DNA from: Pseudomonadota bacterium
Lineage (GTDB): Bacteria; Pseudomonadota; Alphaproteobacteria; Caulobacterales; Caulobacteraceae
Assembly: GCA_023428785.1 (NCBI GenBank)
Contig: JAEYWU010000055.1
Location: 1 to 22,598, forward strand
Length of the DNA stretch: 22,598 nt
Direction: 5' to 3'
In this document: piece by piece, positions 1 through 7,015 of the stretch
Numbering within the stretch: the first letter of the stretch is position 1
Layout: the number at the start of each line of letters is the position of its first letter
Program-made: the position numbers and the translations under genes
Notes under the pieces: generated by a model
Database searches by the model: none
Told to the model about the DNA's origin: nothing
The model's input: only the letters and a program-made list of their open reading frames with translations

Positions 1-2
1 CC

Positions 3-86
3 TTCACGCGCGGGGGCACCGAGTACGGGCTCAAGGCCATCCCGCTCGGGGGCTACGTGAAGATGGTCGGGATGCTGCCGCCGAGG
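3..86 (+). CDS. Fragment of an M50 site-2 protease (RseP/Rip1-like), both ends missing
   Basis: Read from base 3, the first bases encode TEYGLKAIPLGGYVKMVGM followed by LPPR. The IPLGGYVK core is the conserved segment downstream of the HEXXH zinc site in RseP/Rip1 intramembrane proteases, and the TEYG...GM-x-PP pattern is closer to actinobacterial Rip1-type proteins than to Caulobacter MmpA (both remembered, not searched). The frame stays open to 278 but after about residue 28 it is only the antisense of the pilin gene, with no protease character. No start is present and the rest of the protease is absent. This is either the end of a chimeric contig or a rearrangement breakpoint. It should not be counted as a gene of this organism. 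Confidence 0.55.
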
Positions 87-241
87 TTGCCGGCGATGTT
101 GTCGAACGTGGTTTCCAGGTTGGTGCCCACGAGGCTGACGGCGGTGATGATGACCACGGCGATCAGAGCGGCGATCAGGCCGTACTCGATGGCGGTGGCG
201 CCCGACTCGTCATTGATGAACTTGTTGATGAACTTCGACAT
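53..241 (-). CDS. pilA: Flp/PilA-family type IVb pilin
   Basis: Major subunit of a Flp/Tad pilus, made as a prepilin in the inner membrane and cleaved by a CpaA/TadV-type peptidase. From ATG 241 the product is 62 residues. A short polar leader ends at G14; cleavage before A15 gives ATAIEYGLIA, with the invariant Glu at +5 (E19) and the following Tyr. One hydrophobic helix spans about residues 20-43. ATG 241 is preferred over the in-frame ATG at 268 because AAGGAG (plus-strand 249-254) lies 7 bases upstream and the leader then has the usual Flp length. The last residues, about SIPTIFT, and the stop are complementary to the M50-like fragment at 3-86, so the true C-terminus is doubtful. The promoter must lie in 269-546, where a CtrA-like site is seen. 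Confidence 0.85.
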   Translation of the reverse strand: MSKFINKFINDESGATAIEYGLIAALIAVVIITAVSLVGTNLETTFDNIAGNLGGSIPTIFT

Positions 242-342
242 GAAACTTCTCCTTGGATGGATGAGCAACCGATTTTGACACCGTCAGGGTTAGGTCGGTC
301 GCCCGCCGTCCCTGATCACGAGAGCAGAATGCGCGAGGATCA

Positions 343-357
343 TTAAGGGCAAGTAAA
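343..357. promoter_or_regulatory. Candidate CtrA-binding site
   Basis: TTAA-N7-TAAA (plus) differs by one base from the Caulobacter CtrA consensus TTAA-N7-TTAA. It lies about 100 bases upstream of the pilin ATG and 190 bases upstream of the divergent pilus gene. Caulobacter pilA is known to be CtrA-activated, so location supports the call, but short AT-rich motifs also occur by chance. Confidence 0.4.
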
Positions 358-387
358 GCGCAGATGATTTACTGCCGCCTTTGTATA

Positions 388-403
388 GTGAACGAATATT
401 CAC
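388..403. promoter_or_regulatory. Inverted repeat GTGAA-N6-TTCAC in the pilus intergenic region
   Basis: Perfect 5-base arms around CGAATA, with AATATT inside. It sits in 361-440, which is visibly AT-richer than the surrounding DNA, between the divergent pilin and pilus-protein genes. This could be a regulator operator. No family is assigned. Confidence 0.3.
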
Positions 404-502
404 GATTATCACTCTTTAACCCTATCGGATATTTACCTTGTCGTAAGGGCTGGCGAGCGGCTTTCAGAAACCGGCAACGCTTTTTTGAGGATTGGAGGCC
501 AG

Positions 503-529
503 TCTTCGCGTGCGCCTCGGGCGCGAAGA
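503..529 (+). promoter_or_regulatory. 5'-leader hairpin before the pilus N-domain gene
   Basis: TCTTCGCG (503-510) and CGCGAAGA (522-529) form a perfect 8-bp stem with an 11-base loop. It ends 17 bases before ATG 547 and just upstream of its GGAG. If transcribed, it would be a stable 5'-UTR stem next to the ribosome site. Its function is unknown. Confidence 0.4.
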
Positions 530-546
530 TTCAAATGGAGTCGATC

Positions 547-948
547 ATGCGCCGCATCGCCGCCGCTCTCCTGGCCCTGGCGGTCCTCGCACCGGCCCCC
601 GTGGCCCTGGCCCAGAGTCGTCCGCTCAGTGTCGAGGTCGATCACGTCACCCGCCTGAACCTCAATGGCTCGGCCGCATCGGTCATCGTCGGCAACCCGC
701 AGATCGCGGATGTCACCGTCGTCGACGCCCATACCCTCTTCGTCAGCGGTCGCGCCTATGGCGTGACCGAAATCGTCGTGCTGGATGGCGCCGGTCGCAG
801 CATCTACCAAGGCGAGGTCGTGGTCAGCGCCCCCTCCTCGGGCCAGGTCCGCGTCTGGCGCGGAGCGTCGGTGACCAACATGGCCTGTTCGGTGACCTGC
901 GCGCCGAGCGTGCGCGGCGCGACCAGCGGTTCTCCGACGACCCCCTGA
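547..948 (+). CDS. Secreted protein with pilus/secretin N-terminal domain (CpaC-N-like)
   Basis: Product of 133 residues. A signal peptide (MRR followed by an Ala/Leu-rich core, likely cut after ALA at residue 22) leads into one domain at about 25-100 with the pattern LNLNGSAASVIVGNPQIADV...LFVSGRAYGVTEIVVLD. That is the N-terminal domain of CpaC/RcpA outer-membrane secretins (T2SS/T3SS pilus N-domain family). The beta-barrel secretin domain is absent, so it is a stand-alone N-domain, perhaps a periplasmic adaptor for a Tad pilus. The short tail contains two Cys (ACSVTC). ATG 547 is chosen for GGAG at 537-540, 6 bases upstream, and because the signal peptide begins there; ATG 535 is an alternative. 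Five bases separate it from the TadE-like gene, implying co-transcription. Confidence 0.8.
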   Translation: MRRIAAALLALAVLAPAPVALAQSRPLSVEVDHVTRLNLNGSAASVIVGNPQIADVTVVDAHTLFVSGRAYGVTEIVVLDGAGRSIYQGEVVVSAPSSGQVRVWRGASVTNMACSVTCAPSVRGATSGSPTTP

Positions 949-953
949 CCGCC

Positions 954-1493
954 ATGCCTCGGCTTCCGCGCCTGGTCTCCCTGCTCGACCGCTTTCGCCG
1001 CGCCGCCCGCGGCGCGACGGCGATCGAGTTCGGCATCGTGGCGATCCCGTTCCTGTTCATGATGTTCTCGATCTTGGAGATCGGCCGGCTCTATGCGCTG
1101 AGTTCCGTCCTCGAGGACGCGACGATGGACGCAGGGCGTCGCATCCGGACCGGGGAGATGCAGAGCACGGGCGCCAGCGCCGCGACCTTCAAACAGGCGG
1201 TCTGCGACCGGATGAGCGTTTTCGAGGGTGAGTGTAACCAGCGCCTGACCGTGGATGTGCGGGTCATGCCCCAGTTCGCAAATCAGAACCCGCCAGACCC
1301 GGTTACCGGCGAGACCTTTTCCGAGGCGCAGTTGACCTATCAGCCCGGCGGCGCGCGAGAAATTGTCCTGGTCCGCACCTGGTGGCGAGCGCCCCTGTTT
1401 GCGCCCCTGGTGACCCAGGGTCTGCAGCGCCTGAGCGACGGCAGCGCCGTCCTCACCGCCGCCTCGACCTTCCGCACGGAGCCCTACGAATGA
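954..1493 (+). CDS. TadE-like pilus assembly protein (first copy)
   Basis: 179-residue minor-pilin-like protein. After a short basic N-terminus, GATAIEFGIVAIPFLFMMFSI gives the TadE signature: a small-residue/IEF processing-like motif at about residues 19-25 followed by one membrane helix. The rest is a periplasmic domain with two Cys (AVCDRM, EGECNQ). TadE/TadF proteins are pseudopilins needed for Flp pilus assembly. ATG 954 starts 5 bases after the preceding stop without a clear Shine-Dalgarno site, so translational coupling is likely. Its stop overlaps the next gene by ATGA. Which of TadE, TadF or TadG it matches best is not resolved. Confidence 0.8.
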   Translation: MPRLPRLVSLLDRFRRAARGATAIEFGIVAIPFLFMMFSILEIGRLYALSSVLEDATMDAGRRIRTGEMQSTGASAATFKQAVCDRMSVFEGECNQRLTVDVRVMPQFANQNPPDPVTGETFSEAQLTYQPGGAREIVLVRTWWRAPLFAPLVTQGLQRLSDGSAVLTAASTFRTEPYE

Positions 1494-2020
1494 TCCGCCG
1501 GCCCCTGTCCCAGTTCGCGGGCGACCGGCGTGGCGTGTCGGCGCTCGAGTTCGCCTTGATCGCTCCGGTCATGATCGCCTTCTATTTCGGCATGTCCGAG
1601 GTGTCACAGGCCTTCATGACCCAGAAGCGCATGGGCCACGTCGCGTCGTCTGTCGCGGACCTCGCCTCGCAGGACGATGTGCTGACCACCGCGGAGATCA
1701 ACGACATCTTCGCCGCGGGCCAGACGATCATGCGGCCCTATTCAACGACTTCTCTCGCCCAGCGCCTCAGCCAGGTGACCGTCAACAGTTCGGGTTCGCC
1801 GCGCGTGGTCTGGAGCCGTGGCTCGGGCATGAGCCCGCGCGGAACCAACACCACTCTGACACTGCCTGCCGGCATTGCCGCAAACGGCGAAAGCGTCATC
1901 GTAGCTGAGGTGACCTACGACTACGACAGCCCCATCGATGTCTTCATCCCGGCGGTGACGCAGTTCACGCGCACCTACTATCTGCGGCCGCGAACAGCCG
2001 ACAGCGTGACGCTCGGCTAG
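1490..2020 (+). CDS. TadE-like pilus assembly protein (second copy)
   Basis: 176 residues, starting within the stop of the first TadE-like gene (ATGA, 4-base overlap). The N-terminus DRRGVSALEFALIAPVMIAF repeats the G-x-SALEF plus membrane-helix architecture of TadE pseudopilins. The extracytoplasmic domain (about 40-176) has no Cys and ends in an aromatic-rich strand (TRTYYLRPR). It forms an operon with the preceding two genes. It converges on phoB: its stop TAG (2018-2020) and the phoB stop share the palindrome CTAG at 2017-2020, leaving no room for a conventional terminator. Confidence 0.8.
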   Translation: MIRRPLSQFAGDRRGVSALEFALIAPVMIAFYFGMSEVSQAFMTQKRMGHVASSVADLASQDDVLTTAEINDIFAAGQTIMRPYSTTSLAQRLSQVTVNSSGSPRVVWSRGSGMSPRGTNTTLTLPAGIAANGESVIVAEVTYDYDSPIDVFIPAVTQFTRTYYLRPRTADSVTLG

Positions 2021-2709
2021 CCGTCCAGATCCAGCGAATAGCCGGCCGACCGCACCGTGCGGATCGGATCGATGTCCACATCCTGCATCAGCGCCTTGCG
2101 CAGGCGGCCAACGTGGACGTCCACGGTGCGCGCCTCGACATAGACGTCCGAGCCCCAGACCGCGTCCAGCAGCTGTTCGCGGCTGAACACCCGGCCCGGA
2201 TGCTGGATCAGGTGGTCGAGCAGGCGATATTCGGTCGGCCCCAGATGCACTTCCTTGCCGGCGCGCTTCACCCGATGGGCGACACGGTCCACCACGATGT
2301 CGCCATGGCTCAGGCGGTCGTCGGCCAGACCCGGACGGATCCGGCGGAGCACCGCGCGAATGCGGGCGTTCAGTTCTGGCACCGAGAAGGGCTTGGTCAG
2401 ATAGTCGTCGGCGCCGACGTCCAGGCCGCGAACCCGGTCGGTTTCTTCGCCACGCGCCGTCAGCATGATGATCGGCACATTGCGGGTCTCGGGGCGCCCG
2501 CGCAGCCGGCGGCAGACCTCGATGCCCGACACCTTGGGCAGCATCCAGTCCAGCACCACCAGGTCGGGCAGGCGTTCGTCGGTCTGGACCAGGCCCTCCT
2601 CGCCGTCGCCGGCGATGGCGACCTCATAGCCTTCCTTTTCCAGGTTGTACTGGATCAGGGTGGCGATCGCGTCATCGTCCTCGATGACCAGGATGCGGGG
2701 CGTGCTCAT
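2017..2709 (-). CDS. phoB: Phosphate regulon response regulator PhoB
   Basis: OmpR/PhoB-family transcription factor of 230 residues, activated by PhoR phosphorylation to bind Pho boxes. The receiver domain (about 4-120) has the acidic pocket E10/D11/D12, phospho-acceptor D54 (VVLDWMLP), T84 and K106 (TKPF). The C-terminal winged helix (about 130-227) has LGPTEYRLLDHL and the recognition segment RTVDVHVGRLRKAL. Full length for the family. The start overlaps the phoU stop by ATGA, so it is the last gene of the phosphate operon. In Caulobacter the same phoR-pstCAB-phoU-phoB order is known. Confidence 0.97.
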   Translation of the reverse strand: MSTPRILVIEDDDAIATLIQYNLEKEGYEVAIAGDGEEGLVQTDERLPDLVVLDWMLPKVSGIEVCRRLRGRPETRNVPIIMLTARGEETDRVRGLDVGADDYLTKPFSVPELNARIRAVLRRIRPGLADDRLSHGDIVVDRVAHRVKRAGKEVHLGPTEYRLLDHLIQHPGRVFSREQLLDAVWGSDVYVEARTVDVHVGRLRKALMQDVDIDPIRTVRSAGYSLDLDG

Positions 2710-3434
2710 CGCGGATCCTCGTCGGTGAAGGTGTCGTCGGATTCCTGCAGACGCGGCCGGGCCGCCTCCAGCTCACCGCCCGTGACCTCATAGTGGATCA
2801 TCTCGGCGATGTTGGTGGCGTGGTCGCCGATCCGCTCCAGGTTCTTGGCCATGAACAGAAGATGGGCGCACGAGCTGATCGTGCGCGGATCCGCCATCAT
2901 GTAGGTCAGCAGTTCGCGGAACAGGGCGTTGTAGTGCTCGTCGACGTCGTCGTCGTGGTTCCAGACGTCAATGGCGCTGGCCACCTCGGCGGCGGCATAG
3001 GCGTCCAGCACGGCCTTCATGCGCTTGGCCACAAGCTTGCCCATCCGTTCGATCGAGCGGGTCAGGGGGGCCAGCGGCTCGCTGTCGGCCAGGCTCAGTC
3101 CGCGCTTGGCGATGTTGCGGGCCAGGTCGCCGGTACGCTCAAGATCGGTGGCGATTTTCATCGCCGCGACGGTCCGGCGCAGATCGGTGGCGACCGGCTG
3201 GCGCAGGGCGATCAGGCGGATGGCCTTGCGCTCGACCTCGCGCTGGAGCTCGTCCAGGCGGGCGTCTCGGCTGATTACGGTCTGGGCCAGGGCGACGTCG
3301 CGCCGGACCACCGAGTCCACGGCGTCGGCCACCTGGGCCTCGGCCAGACCGCCCATGCGGGCGATGTCGGCGGTGATCTGGTTCAGTTCATCGCCATAGG
3401 CGCGAACGGTGTGCTGATTAGTGGAGTCCATCAT
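2706..3434 (-). CDS. phoU: Phosphate signalling regulator PhoU
   Basis: 242-residue all-helical cytoplasmic protein that links the Pst transporter to PhoR and keeps the Pho regulon off when phosphate is plentiful. Two PhoU repeats are visible, each with the metal-binding E-R-x-x-D-x-x-x-N motif: DLERTGDLARNI at about residue 97 and NLERIGDHATNI at about residue 199. Length is normal; the acidic C-terminal tail (ESDDTFTDEDPR) is an extension. Either of two adjacent ATG codons (3434 or 3431) may be used. It starts 11 bases after pstB and overlaps phoB by ATGA. Confidence 0.96.
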   Translation of the reverse strand: MMDSTNQHTVRAYGDELNQITADIARMGGLAEAQVADAVDSVVRRDVALAQTVISRDARLDELQREVERKAIRLIALRQPVATDLRRTVAAMKIATDLERTGDLARNIAKRGLSLADSEPLAPLTRSIERMGKLVAKRMKAVLDAYAAAEVASAIDVWNHDDDVDEHYNALFRELLTYMMADPRTISSCAHLLFMAKNLERIGDHATNIAEMIHYEVTGGELEAARPRLQESDDTFTDEDPR

Positions 3435-3445
3435 CTTGTTTTGCC

Positions 3446-4285
3446 TCAGCCGAAGCGGCCGGTGATGTAGTCGAGCGTCCGCTTTTCCTGCGGATTGGTG
3501 AAGAGGTCAGCGGTGGGGCCGGTCTCGACGATCCGTCCCATGTGGAAGAAGGCGGTGTTCTGCGACACGCGCGCCGCCTGGGCCATCGAGTGGGTGACGA
3601 TGACGATGCAGTACTGCTCGCGCAGTTCATCGATCAGCTCTTCGATGCGGGCGGTGGCGATGGGGTCGAGCGCCGAACAGGGCTCGTCCATCAGGATGAC
3701 CTCGGGGCCCACCGCAATCGCGCGGGCGATGACCAGACGCTGCTGCTGACCGCCCGAGAGGCTCGAGCCCGACTGGTCCAGGCGATCGGCGACCTCATCC
3801 CACAGGCCGGCGCGACGGAGCGCCTGTTCGACGACGCCTTCCAGCTCGGACTTGGAGCGGGTCAGGCCGTGGATGCGTGGGCCATAGGCCACGTTCTCGA
3901 AGATCGACTTGGGGAACGGGTTCGGGCGCTGGAACACCATGCCGACGCGGGCCCGCAGGGCGACCGGGTCGACCGAGCGCGCGTTCACATCCTCGCCGTC
4001 CAGCTCGATCACGCCGTCGACGCGCGCGCCCTGGATGGTGTCGTTCATCCGGTTCATGCAGCGCAGGAAGGTCGACTTGCCACACCCCGACGGGCCGATC
4101 AGCGCCGTCACCGAGCGGTCGGCCATGTCGAGCGAGACGTCGCTCAGCGCCTGCTTGTCACCGTAGAAGACGTTGACGTCGCGCGCCCGGATTTTGAGGT
4201 TGGTGTGCCCCGCCCCGTTCGCGGCGGCGGCGCCCAGCGTTGGGCGGGTGTCGATGACGGAGGTCGTATCCATTCGGGTCACCAT
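3446..4285 (-). CDS. pstB: Phosphate ABC transporter ATP-binding protein PstB
   Basis: ATPase of the high-affinity phosphate importer PstSCAB, on the cytoplasmic face of the inner membrane. 279 residues with all ABC motifs: Walker A GPSGCGKST (64-72), Q-loop Q119 in the PstB-typical VFQRPNPFPKSI, signature LSGGQ (176-180), Walker B ILMDEP (197-202), D-loop SALD and switch His in VTHSM. The first ~28 residues are a low-complexity extension. ATG 4285 overlaps the pstA stop by 7 bases; ATG 4273, preceded by GGTGA, is an alternative start. Confidence 0.97.
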   Translation of the reverse strand: MVTRMDTTSVIDTRPTLGAAAANGAGHTNLKIRARDVNVFYGDKQALSDVSLDMADRSVTALIGPSGCGKSTFLRCMNRMNDTIQGARVDGVIELDGEDVNARSVDPVALRARVGMVFQRPNPFPKSIFENVAYGPRIHGLTRSKSELEGVVEQALRRAGLWDEVADRLDQSGSSLSGGQQQRLVIARAIAVGPEVILMDEPCSALDPIATARIEELIDELREQYCIVIVTHSMAQAARVSQNTAFFHMGRIVETGPTADLFTNPQEKRTLDYITGRFG

Positions 4286-5550
4286 CTGCGTTCAAGCCGG
4301 CGTCGCAGGACGATCGCCACGGCGTTCATGACCACCATGAAGACCAGCAGCACGATGATCGCGGCGGCGGTCCGTTCATGGAAGGCGGCTTCCGCCGCGT
4401 TTTCCCAGATGAAGATCTGGGTCGGCAGGGCGCTGGAAGCCGAAAGAATTCCCTCCGGCACGCCCGGGACGAAGGATACCATGCCGATCATCAGGAGCGG
4501 CGCGGTCTCGCCGAGGGCATGGGCCATGGAGATGATCGAGCCGGTCATCACCCCCGGCAGGGCCAGCGGCAGGACGTGGGAGAAGACAGTCTGGGTCCGC
4601 GAGGCGCCCAGCGCCAGAGCGGCATCGCGGATCGACGGCGGCACCGCTTTCAGCGAGGCGCGGGTGGCGATGATCACTGTCGGCATGGCCATCAGGCTCA
4701 GCACGATACCCCCGACCAGCGGCGACGAGCGCGGCAGGCCCATCCAGCCGATGAAGACCGCCAGGCCCAACAGGCCGTAAACGATCGACGGCACGGCCGC
4801 GAGGTTGTTGATATTGACCTCGATGATCTCGGTCAGCCGGTTCTTGGGCGCGAACTCTTCCAGATAGACGGCTGCCAGCACGCCGATCGGCACCGACAGA
4901 AGGGCCGTGACCAGCAACATCAGGGCCGAGCCGACCACAGCGCCGAGCAGGCCCGCCGTCTCCGGCTGGGTCGAATCCGAGCGGGTGAACAGACCCGAGT
5001 TGAAGTGGGACTCGACCAGACCTTCGCTTTGAAGGCGGTCCAGCCACTGGATTTGCCGGTCGGTCAGGACGCGCTGGTCCTCGGGCACGGAGCGGTCGAT
5101 CTCGTGCTTGTAGAACAGGTCAGCATTGTCGCCGACGGGCGCTTCCAGAGTCACGGTGCGGCCGATGACCGAGGCGTCCTCGCGCACCAGGCGCAACAGC
5201 TGGAAGCCCATGTCCGGGCTCAGCAGGTCTCGCGCCTCGCGGGCTGCCACCGGGTCCGAGATGTCCGCGCCCAGACGCCCCATCAGGGCCTCGGCGGCCA
5301 TCTGGTCGTAGTTGGCGCCCTGCGGATAGGCCGGATCGATGCGCGAGGCGTCGACGGCCACGTCCAGCCGGATCGAGTGGGTGAAGAAGGCGGTGTGGCC
5401 CTGCTCGATGATGCGACCGAGCAGGATCGCCAGGAAGGCCAGGGCTACGCCGATGGCCAGAATGCCGTACAGGCGGAAGCGGCGCTCGGCGGCGTGACGC
5501 CGGGCCAGCCGGCGGTTCATGGCGGCGCGGATGTCGGACCGGTCAGTCAT
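4279..5550 (-). CDS. pstA: Phosphate ABC transporter permease PstA (long alphaproteobacterial form)
   Basis: Membrane permease subunit of PstSCAB, 423 residues against about 290 in E. coli. The extra length is an N-terminal helix (about 28-48) followed by a ~150-residue periplasmic insert, a form common in alphaproteobacteria (DUF3333-type N-terminus). The permease core starts near residue 200 (LLGAVVGSALMLLVTALLSVP). The PstB-contacting loop is seen in RDAALALGASRTQTVFSHVLPLALPG, and the PstA-typical HALGETAPLLMIG follows. It overlaps pstC by 8 bases upstream and pstB by 7 bases downstream, so the subunits are translationally coupled. Confidence 0.96.
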   Translation of the reverse strand: MTDRSDIRAAMNRRLARRHAAERRFRLYGILAIGVALAFLAILLGRIIEQGHTAFFTHSIRLDVAVDASRIDPAYPQGANYDQMAAEALMGRLGADISDPVAAREARDLLSPDMGFQLLRLVREDASVIGRTVTLEAPVGDNADLFYKHEIDRSVPEDQRVLTDRQIQWLDRLQSEGLVESHFNSGLFTRSDSTQPETAGLLGAVVGSALMLLVTALLSVPIGVLAAVYLEEFAPKNRLTEIIEVNINNLAAVPSIVYGLLGLAVFIGWMGLPRSSPLVGGIVLSLMAMPTVIIATRASLKAVPPSIRDAALALGASRTQTVFSHVLPLALPGVMTGSIISMAHALGETAPLLMIGMVSFVPGVPEGILSASSALPTQIFIWENAAEAAFHERTAAAIIVLLVFMVVMNAVAIVLRRRLERRW

Positions 5551-6979
5551 ACTGTTCCCGGAAGTGCTGGACGATCCGGAGCGCGACGATGTTCAGGATC
5601 AGGGTGACGACGAAGAGGCTGAGGCCCAGTCCGAAGGCCGACAGCGTCTTGGGGCTGTCGAACTCCTGGTCGCCGGTCAGAAGGGTGACGATCTGGACGG
5701 TCACGGTGGTGACGCTGTCCAGCGGATTGGCGGTGATGCGCGCCTGAAGCCCGGCCGCCATGGTCACGATCATGGTCTCGCCGATGGCGCGGCTGACGGC
5801 CAGCAGCATGGCGCCGGCCACGCCCGGCAGGGCGGCCGGCAGGACCACGCGCTTGATGGTTTCGGACTTGGTCGCGCCCATCGCATAGCTACCGTCACGC
5901 AGCGACTGCGGCACCGCGTTGATGATGTCGTCCGACAGCGACGAGACGAACGGGATCAGCATGATCCCCATGACGAAGCCGGCGACCAGGGCCATCTGGT
6001 TCTGCACGCCCATCAGATAGACGCCCACCCCGTCCAGCGGGCCGCCGACCAGCGTGGCGCCCAGGCTGTTGAAGGCGGAACGGAAGGCCGGTCCGACCGT
6101 CAGAGCGGCGAAGAAGCCGTAGACGACAGTGGGGATGCCGGCGAGCACCTCCAGCAGGGGCTTGATCCACGAGCGCTGCAGGCGCGAGGCGTATTCCGCC
6201 AGATAGATCGCCGACATCAGCCCGATCGGGGCGGCGGTCATCATGGCGATGATCATGATCAGGAAGGTGCCCACGAACAGGGGCACGGCGCCGAAGCCGC
6301 CGGTCGAGCCGACCTGGTCGGCGCGGATGGCGATCTGCGGGCTCCAGTGGGTTCCGGTCAGGAACTCCCACGGCGGAACGGTCTGGAAGAAGCGGATGGA
6401 TTCCCACACCAGCGACATGACGATACCGAGGGTCGTCAGGACCGCCACGGCCGAACAGCCGAACAGCAGGACCGCGATCCAGCCCTCCACCGCATTGCGG
6501 GCGCGGTGCTGGGGACGGGCGCGGGTAATGGCGACCAGGCCGCCGAGCGCAGCCGCCAGAAGGGCGCCGGCGACGCCGGCCCAGCGGATCAGACCGTTCA
6601 GGTCCGCGACGCGCCCGGCGTGAGCGTCCAGCGCCGTGCGCTGCTCGGGCGTATAGGCCACGGCCGAGGCGGTTCCGCCCTGGGCGATGGACTGGGCGTC
6701 GAGCTGGAACTGCGAGCGGAAGGGCTCCACCGCCGGCGCCTGAGCCGGCAGGTCGGCCCAGGTGATGGCCGTGACGATCCTCGGACCGACCGCCGCCAGC
6801 AGTAGAAGCATGAGGACGGCCGGAACGCCCGCCCACAGCGCGGCCTGGGCGCCATGATACTTGGGACGCGAATGCGGGCGCTCGCCCGTCGCGGCGACGG
6901 CCCGGATCACGCGGCGCTGCGCGAGCCAGAAGGTCGCGGCTGAAAAGCCCGCCAGAAGGATCAGAATGAGACCGGTCAT
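5543..6979 (-). CDS. pstC: Phosphate ABC transporter permease PstC (long form)
   Basis: Second permease of PstSCAB, 478 residues compared with about 320 in E. coli. The N-terminal helix at residues 2-20, a second near 48-70, a periplasmic stretch with a third helix near 130-150, and then a further helix form the extended alphaproteobacterial N-terminus. The transport core includes APIGLMSAIYLAEYAS, VLAGIPTVVYGFFAA, the coupling loop RDGSYAMGATKSETIKRVVLPAALPG, and SRAIGETMIVTMAAG. It begins 36 bases after the phoR stop. A candidate Pho box lies in that junction, so it may have its own PhoB-driven promoter. Confidence 0.95.
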   Translation of the reverse strand: MTGLILILLAGFSAATFWLAQRRVIRAVAATGERPHSRPKYHGAQAALWAGVPAVLMLLLLAAVGPRIVTAITWADLPAQAPAVEPFRSQFQLDAQSIAQGGTASAVAYTPEQRTALDAHAGRVADLNGLIRWAGVAGALLAAALGGLVAITRARPQHRARNAVEGWIAVLLFGCSAVAVLTTLGIVMSLVWESIRFFQTVPPWEFLTGTHWSPQIAIRADQVGSTGGFGAVPLFVGTFLIMIIAMMTAAPIGLMSAIYLAEYASRLQRSWIKPLLEVLAGIPTVVYGFFAALTVGPAFRSAFNSLGATLVGGPLDGVGVYLMGVQNQMALVAGFVMGIMLIPFVSSLSDDIINAVPQSLRDGSYAMGATKSETIKRVVLPAALPGVAGAMLLAVSRAIGETMIVTMAAGLQARITANPLDSVTTVTVQIVTLLTGDQEFDSPKTLSAFGLGLSLFVVTLILNIVALRIVQHFREQYD

Positions 6980-7015
6980 CGCAGTCCGGCCCTTTGCCCG
7001 CTTCAGGTCATCCCA

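Noticed and set aside
492..953. N-terminal 154 codons in frame with the first TadE-like protein
   Set aside because: This stretch overlaps the 547-948 gene in another frame and is Arg/Pro/Gly-rich; the TadE-like protein begins naturally at ATG 954.
3542..6805. Three long plus-strand open frames (409-428 codons) opposite pstB, pstA and pstC
   Set aside because: They are antisense to clearly identified pst genes and have compositions full of Gln, His, Asp and Arg, without recognisable domains or ribosome sites, as expected of open frames opposite GC-rich genes.
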